Positions 26,550 to 35,286 of a stretch of 64,000 nt of DNA are shown here, piece after piece. The notes under the pieces are model-generated. The model was not told where the DNA came from and did not search any database. It was given only the letters and a program-made list of their open reading frames with translations. Position 1 is the first letter of the stretch, and the number at the start of each line of letters is the position of its first letter. The position numbers and the translations under genes were made by a program. Source of the DNA: Pseudomonas sp. R5-89-07 (lineage in GTDB: Bacteria; Pseudomonadota; Gammaproteobacteria; Pseudomonadales; Pseudomonadaceae); contig NZ_CP027727.1 of NCBI RefSeq assembly GCF_003851685.1, positions 3,844,001 through 3,908,000 on the forward strand, given 5' to 3'.

Positions 26550-27020
26550 ATGAACGGACACACCAATCCCTCCTTTGCCGAAGCTACGCCATTGGGCGCG
26601 TCTGACGTGCAATTCATCAATGACCTGCATGAGCTACTGGAGCGCCATGGCAACCTGGATCGCTTCGGACTCTGCCTGCTGCATGACCACTTCGCGGTGG
26701 CCGAGGACGAGATTCTCCTTGAGTGCAACGATCACGATGCCCGCACCTTGCATCTGGATGTGGTCAAGCGTGCGACCCTGGCCCAAAGCAAGTTCACCAG
26801 TTGGCGCATTGGCGGGGCCCGGGCCGAAGCCTTGACCGCTTGCGCCATGGACAAGTGCAAGGTCGAAGCCCTGACCGCTTGCGCCATGGACAAATGCAAG
26901 GTTGAAGCCCTGACGGCCTGCGCCATGGACAAGTGCAAGGTTGAAGCCCTGACCGCTTGCGCCATGGACAAGTGCAAGGTTGAAGCCCTGACCGCTTGCG
27001 CCATGGACAAATGCAAGTAG
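26550..27020 (+). CDS. Small protein with five tandem Cys-rich 13-aa repeats; possible multi-core peptide precursor
   Basis: A 156-aa protein; the ATG follows GGAG with eight bases of spacing. Residues 1-92 are a charged, non-repetitive region without a signal peptide (SDVQFINDLHELLERHGNLD, FGLCLLHDHFAVAEDEILLE). Residues 93-156 are five near-identical units of EALTACAMDKCKV; the last ends in Lys just before the stop. Each unit has two Cys spaced C-x4-C, ten in all, plus Thr and Lys. A leader followed by repeated short cores is the plan of multi-core ribosomal peptide precursors. A metal-binding tail is the main alternative. No family was recognised. The PLP-enzyme gene overlaps its last codons and a kinase-fold gene follows. 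Confidence 0.85.
   Translation: MNGHTNPSFAEATPLGASDVQFINDLHELLERHGNLDRFGLCLLHDHFAVAEDEILLECNDHDARTLHLDVVKRATLAQSKFTSWRIGGARAEALTACAMDKCKVEALTACAMDKCKVEALTACAMDKCKVEALTACAMDKCKVEALTACAMDKCK
26826..27017 (+). repeat. In-frame tandem array of 39-bp units (4 full plus one of 36 bp)
   Basis: Units start at 26826, 26865, 26904, 26943 and 26982. They differ at only a few third-codon positions (for example GAC AAG versus GAC AAA, GTC versus GTT), so the peptide unit is identical in all five. This points to recent expansion with copying or selection on the peptide. The 39-bp period keeps the frame, so unit number could vary between strains without disrupting the protein. Confidence 0.97.
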
Positions 27021-28008
27021 CCCCCAGCACCGCCGATGGTCAGTGGCGAGCACGGGAAGCCGACAGGCTCCCGTGCTCGTCCTGGCTCGCACAGTTTTAC
27101 GCCCGCCGTCACGCAGCCCTGGTAGGCAGCGGCACCGCAGCGCTGGAACTGGCGTTACGGCAATTAGGCGTCACAACCGAGTGGCGGGTGGCCGTTCCGG
27201 CGGCTACCTGTCATCAGGTGGTGGCAGCTGTCCTCAATACCGGTGCGGTACCGGTCATCATTGAAAACGGTGCTGAGTTACTGCTCAGCAGCGCCGCCCT
27301 GGGGTGTCATAAAAACAGCCTGGATGCAGTGATCGCCGTTATCAATACGGTTTGCCTTGCGACATTCCGGCCCTGCGGCGACAACTGGGGTCGCAGATGC
27401 CAATCATCGAAGACAGCGCTGGCGCCTGGGACGTCAATCGACCTGGCGCATCACGGGTGGTGACCTCCCTGGGAAGCGGAAAGCCGCTGGATATCGGCGG
27501 TGGCGGCGCAGTGTTCAGCGACACCCCGGTGGATGCCGATATCGATGTATGGTCGCCAGGCCAACGTTCGCGACCACGCCCGGCGTCGAGCCCGCCCTTG
27601 TCGGTCCATGCCCTGCCCGCCCTGATGCAGGCCGTCGCAACGGCCCAGGCGCGAACCCAAAAGCTGCGGCTGCAGGTGCCCGCATTATTGGTGCAGTTGC
27701 GTCAATATGGTCTGGATCCCTGGATAACCCAGGACTCATCGGCACCCAGCTGGCAATTCATTCCGATCCGCACTCGCGACGCCCGGGTCTTCGAACACCT
27801 TCGCTACAGCCCTCATGCCGATCTCCTCGGCGTCTGTGCCCCAGCCCCGCGCCCACTGAGGGAATTACCCATGCTTGGCACTCGCGCAGAGGTGGCCCAG
27901 GGGCCGCGGCCCACCTTGGACCTGCATCGCAACTGGATACTGCTCGACCCCCTGGCCGCCCTCGACCATCCGCAACATCTGGCGGCCTGGGTCGCAGACC
28001 TGCCATGA
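27011..28008 (+). pseudogene. DegT/DnrJ/EryC1-type PLP-dependent enzyme gene, split by a one-base frameshift
   Basis: The first part (27011 to about 27345) encodes the aminotransferase N-terminus: ALVGSGTAALELALRQLGV, WRVAVPAATCHQVVAAVLN, GAVPVIIE. The second part, in the -1 frame from about 27350 to 28008, continues with LPCDIPALRRQLGSQMPIIE, then EDSAGAWD and the Schiff-base region SGKPLDIGGGGAVFSD with Lys encoded at 27481. The junction lies at AATACGGTTTGCC near 27346-27352. One extra G there would give NTGLPCD, the expected family text. The pieces total about 332 aa, a little short for the family. I see no classical slippery heptamer, so the options are a real null allele, a sequencing error in a G run, or recoding. 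The start overlaps the repeat gene by 10 bases; the stop overlaps the kinase-fold gene as ATGA. Confidence 0.75.
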
Positions 28009-29228
28009 GTCCGCGCATCCATGACCTGGCCCAGCCTTTCACTATCGGCCCAAGGGTGCGGCACCTTGCGGACTACGCCGACAGTGGCCAGGCCTTGATC
28101 GAAGAACAGGTGCTGGGGGTGGCCGACGCCCGGGTCCTGTTCGCCAACTATGCAGCGATTCGGGCCGACTTCGGCATGCTTTGGGGATCGCATACGGACA
28201 CGTCCTCGCACATCGAGATCGACCATTGGCTGCTGGACAACGCCGCCTTTATCTCCAGCAGCCAAGCCGCAGCGCAAGGCATCAACACCCCGATCGCGCT
28301 CGACAGCCGCCGCGCGTCGGCTTGGCGTCCGCCCCGCTATGGCAGGGCCGCAGTGCTTTGTTTGCCCTCCAGCGATCAGGTGCTATTCGACATCAAAGGC
28401 ATCGGTGTGCCCCCGGATGAAGCCCCCGTGCTTCCTCATTCCAACGGTTTGCTGACCCTGGCCGAGGCCATGCACGAAGTGCTGATGGAACATCTGGTAT
28501 TGGCAGCCATGACTCATGCAAAAGAGGCGATCACTCCGCTGCCGACCTATGCCGTAATTGACCTGGGCTTCGACGCCTTGTGGCATGACGGTCGAGCCTC
28601 TGAACCCGCCGTCCTGTTATTGCGCCGACCCTGCACCCGCCCGCGCTGCCAGTGGCAACGTTACTGGCAAGGGGCTGAGCTGGCGGGCGCCTTGATGCAA
28701 GCCGAACTGCGCCTCAGGCGTTATGGCCTGACAGCCAGCAGCTGTGGCGCGGTGCGTTTTCACGTCAGCCGTGAGAATGGGAAACTGCAGGTACAACGCG
28801 ACGGCGCAACACTCAAGGTCAACAACCAGGTGACCAAGCGATTGGAACAGATGCTGGCGAACAACCAAGGCAAGCCGCTGGTGATCGACGGCGTCAATGT
28901 ACAGTTGGCCGGGGAGTCCAGCGCCGAGCCCCTGCAGCTGCAGATCATGGACTTTGGCCGCTATCGTTTTGCCGAGCGCTTTGACCATCACCTGTACGCC
29001 TGGATCGACGCTGACTACCAGAACCTCAACGGGCTCTACATGGCGCCCGACCACCTGCAATACATTCAGCCAGACCCGCTACTGAGCCTGGCAAAGGCCG
29101 TCGAAGGAACTGCTTTCGCCGCCCTTCAACAACAACTCCGAGACTTTCGCCAAAAGCCTGGGGACGATGATCTATGCCAGGCTGTACGCGCCGCTCTGGA
29201 AGAAGCCTGCCGTCCTTTGCGTTCCTGA
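28005..29228 (+). CDS. Divergent kinase-fold protein, possibly SelO-like (protein AMPylase fold)
   Basis: A 407-aa protein, start ATG overlapping the preceding stop. Several stretches line up in order with SelO-type protein adenylyltransferases: YGRAAVLCLP, then FDIKGIGVPPDEAP (Lys131, compare LKGAGxTPYSR), LLTLAEAMHEVLMEHLV (candidate helix-C Glu), PAVLLLRRPCTRPRCQ, and MDFGRYRFAERFD (Asp316 of a DFG-like motif), followed by LNGLYMAPDHLQYIQP (compare GRYAF..QP). The match is by eye and divergent, so kinase fold is a moderate claim and AMPylation a weak one. No signal peptide. As the last gene of the locus, coupled to the PLP enzyme and the repeat protein, it could modify the repeat peptide. 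Confidence 0.6.
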   Translation: MSPRIHDLAQPFTIGPRVRHLADYADSGQALIEEQVLGVADARVLFANYAAIRADFGMLWGSHTDTSSHIEIDHWLLDNAAFISSSQAAAQGINTPIALDSRRASAWRPPRYGRAAVLCLPSSDQVLFDIKGIGVPPDEAPVLPHSNGLLTLAEAMHEVLMEHLVLAAMTHAKEAITPLPTYAVIDLGFDALWHDGRASEPAVLLLRRPCTRPRCQWQRYWQGAELAGALMQAELRLRRYGLTASSCGAVRFHVSRENGKLQVQRDGATLKVNNQVTKRLEQMLANNQGKPLVIDGVNVQLAGESSAEPLQLQIMDFGRYRFAERFDHHLYAWIDADYQNLNGLYMAPDHLQYIQPDPLLSLAKAVEGTAFAALQQQLRDFRQKPGDDDLCQAVRAALEEACRPLRS

Positions 29229-29373
29229 ACTGACAGTAGAAGGAGGTAAGGCAGTACATTCCAGGTCTGCTGACCGGGCAAGCAGGTCGCTTTCTGCGGA
29301 GCAATGAAGATGGTCACGAACTTGGTCCTCGAGACCATCCAGCTAGAACGTCCTGCCGTCATTGGTGAACTGA

Positions 29374-29490
29374 TCAGCAAGCGCCAGGCGGAATGCCGTC
29401 TTTGTTGAAGTCCTTCAAGCGCTCACGCTCTTGCTCAGTGGAGTGCGCTGGGGTTTCCTGCTCGGGCTCTTTCTTCTTTTCTTCAGTCAT
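29374..29490 (-). CDS. Small charged protein of 38 aa
   Basis: MTEEKKKEPEQETPAHSTEQ begins a 38-aa product ending in GIPPGAC. The ATG at 29490 is preceded by AGAGGA with eight bases of spacing. It is almost all Glu, Lys, Gln and Pro in the first half and likely disordered. Short Glu/Lys-rich proteins are common in Pseudomonas intergenic regions but I cannot name this one. It faces the kinase-fold gene tail-to-tail. The rest of 29229-29700 holds nothing that I can support. Confidence 0.55.
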   Translation of the reverse strand: MTEEKKKEPEQETPAHSTEQERERLKDFNKDGIPPGAC

Positions 29491-29705
29491 CGCTATATCC
29501 TCTGGGTGGTAGCTGTTTCGGCACCTAGTGGAATGAGCAGTTCAAATCCATTAACTCCACCGCCAGGCATGGCCCGGCAAGGCCCCCGGTGAGCATAGAG
29601 GCCACAGCTCAGCCATCCCACCGATTTTGAGAGCGCTGGGCTCGACTGAAGTCTAGATTGAGCATGGCGTGAAAAAACGACAAGTCACGCAAAACTCACG
29701 CACAT

Positions 29706-29735
29706 GAAAAAGGCCAATGCTGTGAACATTGGCCT
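29706..29735 (-). terminator. Intrinsic terminator after tRNA-Pro
   Basis: A perfect 9-bp stem (29711-29719 with 29727-29735), seven-base loop, and a run of U on the minus strand (29711-29706). It lies 17 bases beyond the 3' end of the tRNA. Confidence 0.8.
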
Positions 29736-29751
29736 AACTCATTGAAAAATA

Positions 29752-29828
29752 TGGTCGGGACGGAGTGATTCGAACACTCGACCCCTAGCACCCCATGCTA
29801 GTGCGCTACCGGACTGCGCTACGCCCCG
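29752..29828 (-). tRNA. tRNA-Pro (GGG)
   Basis: A 77-nt cloverleaf with encoded CCA. The acceptor stem 5' CGGGGCG pairs with 3' CGTCCCG (one G-U). The anticodon loop ATGGGGT between CTAGC and GCTAG gives anticodon GGG. The T-arm GTTCGAAT is present. It borders the large plus-strand locus and is intact. Confidence 0.96.
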
Positions 29829-29919
29829 ACTAGGCGTGTTACTGGGTTTGCTTCTTGACGAAGCGAACCGGAATATACCGCAAGCTTTTGAAATGTGGAA
29901 GTATTTTTAAAAGCCTGAA

Positions 29920-30276
29920 TCACTTCTTCAGCACCACCAACACATCTTCGAGTTCGGAGATCATCTGGCGGATCAGTTGCTTGTATTGGGTGGTGTCGTC
30001 TTTGGCTTCATCACCGGACATGCGCTGGCGCGCGCCGCTGATGGTGAACCCCTGGTCGTACAGCAATGCACGGATCTGTCGGATCATCAGCACGTCCTGG
30101 CGCTGATAATACCGACGGTTCCCGGTGCGTTTGACGGGGTTGAGTTGAGGAAACTCCTGCTCCCAGTAGCGCAGCACGTGCGGTTTTACCGCACACAGCT
30201 CGCTGACTTCACCGATGGTGAAGTAGCGTTTGCCCGGGATGACGGGTAGTTCGTCGTTATGACTTGGTTCCAGCAT
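29920..30276 (-). CDS. MerR-family transcriptional regulator next to ihfA
   Basis: A 118-aa protein with an N-terminal MerR winged helix-turn-helix ([37 protein letters not shown]) and a short C-terminal helix ([20 protein letters not shown]) for dimerisation. There is no cysteine-rich effector loop, so no metal ligand can be proposed. This small MerR protein follows ihfA in many gamma-proteobacteria. The start ATG at 30276 lies 20 bases inside the end of ihfA; a second ATG three codons upstream is also possible. Confidence 0.92.
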   Translation of the reverse strand: MLEPSHNDELPVIPGKRYFTIGEVSELCAVKPHVLRYWEQEFPQLNPVKRTGNRRYYQRQDVLMIRQIRALLYDQGFTISGARQRMSGDEAKDDTTQYKQLIRQMISELEDVLVVLKK

Positions 30277-30559
30277 AAGCCTCAACTCGGGCCTTCAACT
30301 TCTGCCCTGGACGAAAGGTGACCACACGGCGAGCCGTGATCGGGATTTCTTCTCCCGTTTTTGGATTGCGGCCAGGCCGCTGGCGTTTGTCCCGCAGGTC
30401 AAAATTGCCGAAACCGGACAATTTGACCTGTTCGTTGTCTTCCAAAGCGTGCCGGATCTCTTCAAAAAACAGCTCGACCAATTCCTTGGCCTCGCGCTTG
30501 TTCAGACCCAGCTCTTCGTATAGACGTTCCGCCATCTCAGCTTTCGTCAAAGCCCCCAT
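30257..30559 (-). CDS. ihfA: Integration host factor subunit alpha
   Basis: A 100-aa DNA-bending protein that pairs with IhfB. It has the typical N-terminus [20 protein letters not shown], the core [20 protein letters not shown] (beta arm with PGRNPKTGE) and [18 protein letters not shown]. The length equals the family norm. It lies three bases after pheT and overlaps the MerR gene, the conserved pheST-ihfA arrangement. Confidence 0.98.
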   Translation of the reverse strand: MGALTKAEMAERLYEELGLNKREAKELVELFFEEIRHALEDNEQVKLSGFGNFDLRDKRQRPGRNPKTGEEIPITARRVVTFRPGQKLKARVEAYAGTKS

Positions 30560-30562
30560 ACG

Positions 30563-32941
30563 TCACTTCCTTAACGTGGCGTTCAACCTTTGTTCGAGCG
30601 AGGTGAGGATATTTTGTGTCGTGGTATTCACCTCATCGTCATTAAGAGTGCGCGATGGATGCTGCCAGGTCAAGCCAACCGCTAGGCTTTTTCTATGCGG
30701 ATCAATGCCTTTACCTTGATAGACGTCAAATAGCCTGAGGTCTGTCAGCCATTCCCCTGCATTTTCACGGATTACATCCAGAACGGCAGTGGCGGCGACT
30801 TCACGATCGGCGATCAGGGCCAGATCACGACGCACTTCAGGGAAGCGCGACAACTCGCTGAATTTAGGCATCTTGCCCGATGCAACTTCAGCCAGGAGCA
30901 GCTCGAAAACGAAGACTGGACGGTCCAGACCCAGGGTTTTCGACAGTTCCGGGTGAATGGCGCCGACAAAACCGACCAAACGACCTTCGCGCTCGATGCG
31001 CGCAGTCTGGCCTGGGTGCAGCGCAGGGTGTTTACCGGGCAGGAACGTGAAGGCGTCCAGCGCACCGGCGAAGCCCAGCACCGCTTCCACGTCAGCCTTG
31101 ACGTCAAAGAAGTCCACGGCATCGCGGCCTTGTGCCCAGCCTTCCGGCAGGCGGCTACCGCAGACCACACCGGCCAGCATGGGCTCTTGCTTCAAGCCAT
31201 CGAGCTGGCCCACAAAGCGCAGGCCGCTTTCGAACATGCGCACGCGGTCTTGCTGGCGGTTCAGGTTGTGAGACAAGGCCTTGACCAAGCCTGGCCACAG
31301 CGACGAACGCATGGCGGCCATATCGTTGGAAATGGGGTTGGCCAGCAACAGCGGCTCGACACCTGGGTTGAACAGCTCGAACTGCTTTGGATCGATGAAG
31401 CTGTAAGTCACGGCTTCCTGATAACCACGCGCAACCAGCAGGCGACGCAGTTCAGGCAGGTGCGCACGCGCTTCGGCCTTGGGCTGCGGCGCCAGACGTG
31501 CTTGCGGGTAGCGAACCGGCAGGCGGTTGTAGCCGTACAAGCGCGCCAGTTCTTCGATCAGGTCGACTTCCAGGCTGATATCGAAGCGATGGCTTGGCAC
31601 TTCAACGTGCCACTGCCCTTCCCCACTCGTGGAGATGACAAGGCCAAGGGCCGACAGCAGTTGCTCGATCTCGGCAGGCTCGATCACCAGGCCAAGCATT
31701 TGCTCGACGCTTTTGGCACGCAGCGTGATCGGCGCAATGGACGGCAAGAATTGTTCGTTGACGGTTTCGGTGATCGGGCCGGCTTCGCCACCGGTGATTT
31801 CCAGCAGCAGGCCGGTGGCGCGCTCCATGGCTTCACGGGCGAGCTTCCAGTCTACGCCGCGCTCATAGCGGTGCGATGCATCGGTGTGCAGGCCGTAGGA
31901 ACGGGCCTTGCCAGCGATGGCGATCTGGTCGAAGAATGCGCTTTCAAGGAATACGTCGCGAGTGGTCGCAGATACACCGCTGTGCTCGCCGCCCATCACG
32001 CCGGCGATGGCCAAGGCGCGGGTATGGTCGGCGATGACCAGGGTGTCTGCACGCAGGCTGACTTCCTGGCCGTCGAGCAGTACCAGCTTCTCGCCTTCTT
32101 CTGCCATACGCACACGGATGCCGCCGTTGATTTCAGCGAGGTCAAATGCGTGCAGCGGTTGGCCCAGCTCCAACATCACGTAGTTGGTGATATCGACGGC
32201 CGCATCGATGCTGCGTACGTCAGCGCGGCGCAGGCGCTCGACCATCCACAGCGGGGTCGGCCTGGACAGGTCGACGTTACGGATCACGCGGCCCAGGTAA
32301 CGTGGGCAGGCGTTTGGCGCCAGCACTTCAATCGGGCGCACTTCGTCGTGCACGGCAGGCACGCTGGCAACCACCGGGCGGGTAACCGGAACGTTGTACA
32401 GCGCACCCACTTCACGGGCCAGGCCGGCCAGGGACAGGCAGTCGCCACGGTTCGGGGTCAGGTCGACCTCGATGCTGGCGTCTTCCAGTTCCAGGTAAAC
32501 ACGAATGTCCTGGCCTACCGGCGCGTCGGCCGGCAGCTCCATCAAGCCGTCGTTACCCTCGCCTACCTGCAGCTCAGCCTGGGAGCACAGCATGCCGTTG
32601 GACTCGACGCCGCGCAGCTTGGCCTTCTTGATCTTGAAGTCGCCTGGCAGTTCGGCACCAATCATGGCGAACGGAATCTTCAGGCCCGGGCGCACATTGG
32701 GCGCTCCGCACACGACCTGGAACGTTTGCGCGCCATTGCTGACCTGGCACACACGCAATTTGTCGGCATCCGGGTGCTGCTCGGTGCTCAGCACCTCGCC
32801 CACCACTACGCCACTGAATACACCGGCGGCCGGGCTGACGCTATCGACCTCAAGACCGGCCATCGACAGACGAGCAACCAGCTCGTCGCGCTCTACCTGC
32901 GGGCTTACCCAGCCACGCAGCCATTGTTCACTGAATTTCAT
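30563..32941 (-). CDS. pheT: Phenylalanyl-tRNA synthetase beta subunit
   Basis: A 792-aa beta chain of the alpha2-beta2 enzyme that charges tRNA-Phe. The order seen is the N-terminal MKFSEQWLRGWV, the EMAP-type tRNA-binding domain (GEVLSTEQHPDADKLRVCQV), B3/4 editing domain, B5 domain (RYGVDWKL-like RYERGVDWKLAREAMERATG), core and the C-terminal anticodon-binding FDX domain (VRRDLALIADREVAATAVLD, GKGIDPHRKSLAVGLTWQHP). Full length. 26 bases after pheS. Confidence 0.98.
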   Translation of the reverse strand: MKFSEQWLRGWVSPQVERDELVARLSMAGLEVDSVSPAAGVFSGVVVGEVLSTEQHPDADKLRVCQVSNGAQTFQVVCGAPNVRPGLKIPFAMIGAELPGDFKIKKAKLRGVESNGMLCSQAELQVGEGNDGLMELPADAPVGQDIRVYLELEDASIEVDLTPNRGDCLSLAGLAREVGALYNVPVTRPVVASVPAVHDEVRPIEVLAPNACPRYLGRVIRNVDLSRPTPLWMVERLRRADVRSIDAAVDITNYVMLELGQPLHAFDLAEINGGIRVRMAEEGEKLVLLDGQEVSLRADTLVIADHTRALAIAGVMGGEHSGVSATTRDVFLESAFFDQIAIAGKARSYGLHTDASHRYERGVDWKLAREAMERATGLLLEITGGEAGPITETVNEQFLPSIAPITLRAKSVEQMLGLVIEPAEIEQLLSALGLVISTSGEGQWHVEVPSHRFDISLEVDLIEELARLYGYNRLPVRYPQARLAPQPKAEARAHLPELRRLLVARGYQEAVTYSFIDPKQFELFNPGVEPLLLANPISNDMAAMRSSLWPGLVKALSHNLNRQQDRVRMFESGLRFVGQLDGLKQEPMLAGVVCGSRLPEGWAQGRDAVDFFDVKADVEAVLGFAGALDAFTFLPGKHPALHPGQTARIEREGRLVGFVGAIHPELSKTLGLDRPVFVFELLLAEVASGKMPKFSELSRFPEVRRDLALIADREVAATAVLDVIRENAGEWLTDLRLFDVYQGKGIDPHRKSLAVGLTWQHPSRTLNDDEVNTTTQNILTSLEQRLNATLRK

Positions 32942-32967
32942 CCTGCTCTCCTAAAGATTCGTTACGA

Positions 32968-34038
<1,071 letters not shown>

Positions 34039-34093
34039 ATGACGTTTACCACCGTGGGCTACAGGAGTAACCCAGGGTGACTGTCGGGGGTAC

Positions 34094-34450
34094 TTAAGCC
34101 AAGGAGGCTTTAGCTTTCTCGACAATCGCAGCAAACACCGCTTTTTCGTTCACGGCCAGTTCAGCCAGAACCTTACGGTCGATTTCGATGGACGCTTTTT
34201 TCAGGCCAGCGATGAAACGGCTGTAGGACAGACCGTTAACACGTGCACCAGCATTGATACGAGCGATCCACAGAGCGCGGAACTGACGTTTTTTCTGACG
34301 ACGGTCACGGTAGGCGTATTGGCCTGCCTTGATTACCGCTTGCTTGGCAACACGGAATACGCGTGAACGCGCGCCGTAGTAGCCTTTAGCAAGTTTCAGA
34401 ATTTTTTTGTGACGCTTACGGGCAATGACGCCACGCTTTACACGAGCCAT
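34094..34450 (-). CDS. rplT: 50S ribosomal protein L20
   Basis: A 118-aa basic protein with the invariant L20 sequence [20 protein letters not shown] and [20 protein letters not shown]. It binds 23S rRNA early in assembly and, in E. coli, represses its own operon. It follows rpmI by 30 bases in the conserved infC-rpmI-rplT order. Confidence 0.99.
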   Translation of the reverse strand: MARVKRGVIARKRHKKILKLAKGYYGARSRVFRVAKQAVIKAGQYAYRDRRQKKRQFRALWIARINAGARVNGLSYSRFIAGLKKASIEIDRKVLAELAVNEKAVFAAIVEKAKASLA

Positions 34451-34480
34451 GAGTTACTTCCTCTATTCTTGATCCAAAAA

Positions 34481-34675
34481 TTAACGAAGGCGCAGCATGC
34501 GCTCGACTTTTGCCACGTCAGACGGATGCAGCAAGCTGCTACCGCGCAGTTGACGCTTACGCTTGGTCGACATTTTGGTCAGGATGTGGCTCTTGAAAGC
34601 GTGCTTGTGCTTGATACCGTTAGCAGTTTTCAGAAACCGCTTAGCAGCACCACTTTTAGTCTTCATCTTTGGCAT
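34481..34675 (-). CDS. rpmI: 50S ribosomal protein L35
   Basis: A 64-aa protein, [20 protein letters not shown] onward, ending [12 protein letters not shown], exactly the L35 length and pattern. It sits between infC and rplT. Confidence 0.99.
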   Translation of the reverse strand: MPKMKTKSGAAKRFLKTANGIKHKHAFKSHILTKMSTKRKRQLRGSSLLHPSDVAKVERMLRLR

Positions 34676-34735
34676 GTTCGGATACTCCGCATTCAGTTGA
34701 TAAACATAATCAGAAGGCCTGCCGTGCCCTGTTGA

Positions 34736-35281
34736 TTACTTCTTCTTTTTCGGGGCGATGACCATGATCAGTTGGCGTCCTTCCATCTTAGGATGCTGTT
34801 CGACCGAACCGTACTCGAGCAGGTCAGCTTCAACCCGCTTGAGGAGTTCCATCCCCAGCTCCTGGTGGGCCATCTCACGGCCGCGGAATCGCAAGGATAC
34901 CTTGGCCCTGTCCCCATCACTCAGGAAACGTACCAGGTTGCGCAGTTTTACCTGGTAATCCCCTTCCTCCGTCCCTGGACGAAACTTGATTTCTTTTACT
35001 TGAATCTGCTTCTGGTTCTTCTTCGCTGCGGCAACCTGTTTCTTCTTCTCGAAGATCGACTTGCCGTAGTCCATCACCCGGCAAACGGGTGGGATTGCAT
35101 CGGCGGAAATTTCCACCAGGTCCAGCTTGGACTCTTCTGCAATACGAAGCGCTTCATCAATCGAGACGATGCCAATCTGCTCGCCATCAGCGCCAATTAA
35201 CCGAACCTCGCGTGCCGAGATATTCTCGTTGATCGGGGCTTTCGGTGCAGCTCGTTTATCTTGTCTCATTTCACGCTTAAT
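34736..35281 (-). CDS. infC: Translation initiation factor IF-3
   Basis: An IF-3 of about 181 aa, which keeps the 30S and 50S subunits apart and proofreads start codons. Core text: [71 protein letters not shown]. The first ATG in frame is at 35269. Just upstream are three in-frame ATT codons, and the third (35281) is placed eight bases after GGAG. infC of E. coli starts at AUU, which lets IF-3 repress its own synthesis, so AUU at 35281 is the preferred start; ATG 35269 is the alternative. The gene begins 6 bases after the thrS stop. Confidence 0.93.
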   Translation of the reverse strand: MKREMRQDKRAAPKAPINENISAREVRLIGADGEQIGIVSIDEALRIAEESKLDLVEISADAIPPVCRVMDYGKSIFEKKKQVAAAKKNQKQIQVKEIKFRPGTEEGDYQVKLRNLVRFLSDGDRAKVSLRFRGREMAHQELGMELLKRVEADLLEYGSVEQHPKMEGRQLIMVIAPKKKK

Positions 35282-35286
35282 AATAA

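Noticed and set aside
26826..27017. Tandem 39-bp units as a CRISPR array
   Set aside because: There are no unique spacers; the units abut directly and are in frame within a protein gene. No cas genes are nearby.
29233..29260. AAGGAGGT near 29241 as the start of a further gene in the unknown locus
   Set aside because: No ATG, GTG or TTG with proper spacing opens a frame of useful length after it.
29304..29408. 34-codon plus-strand frame (MKMVTNLVLETIQLERPAVI...) with GGAG upstream
   Set aside because: It overlaps the better-supported 38-aa minus-strand gene and has no match. Not enough to call either as certain, so only the latter is listed.
29711..29828. Integration of a mobile element into tRNA-Pro
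   Set aside because: The tRNA is intact and followed by its own terminator. No integrase gene and no duplicated tRNA end were seen in the window.
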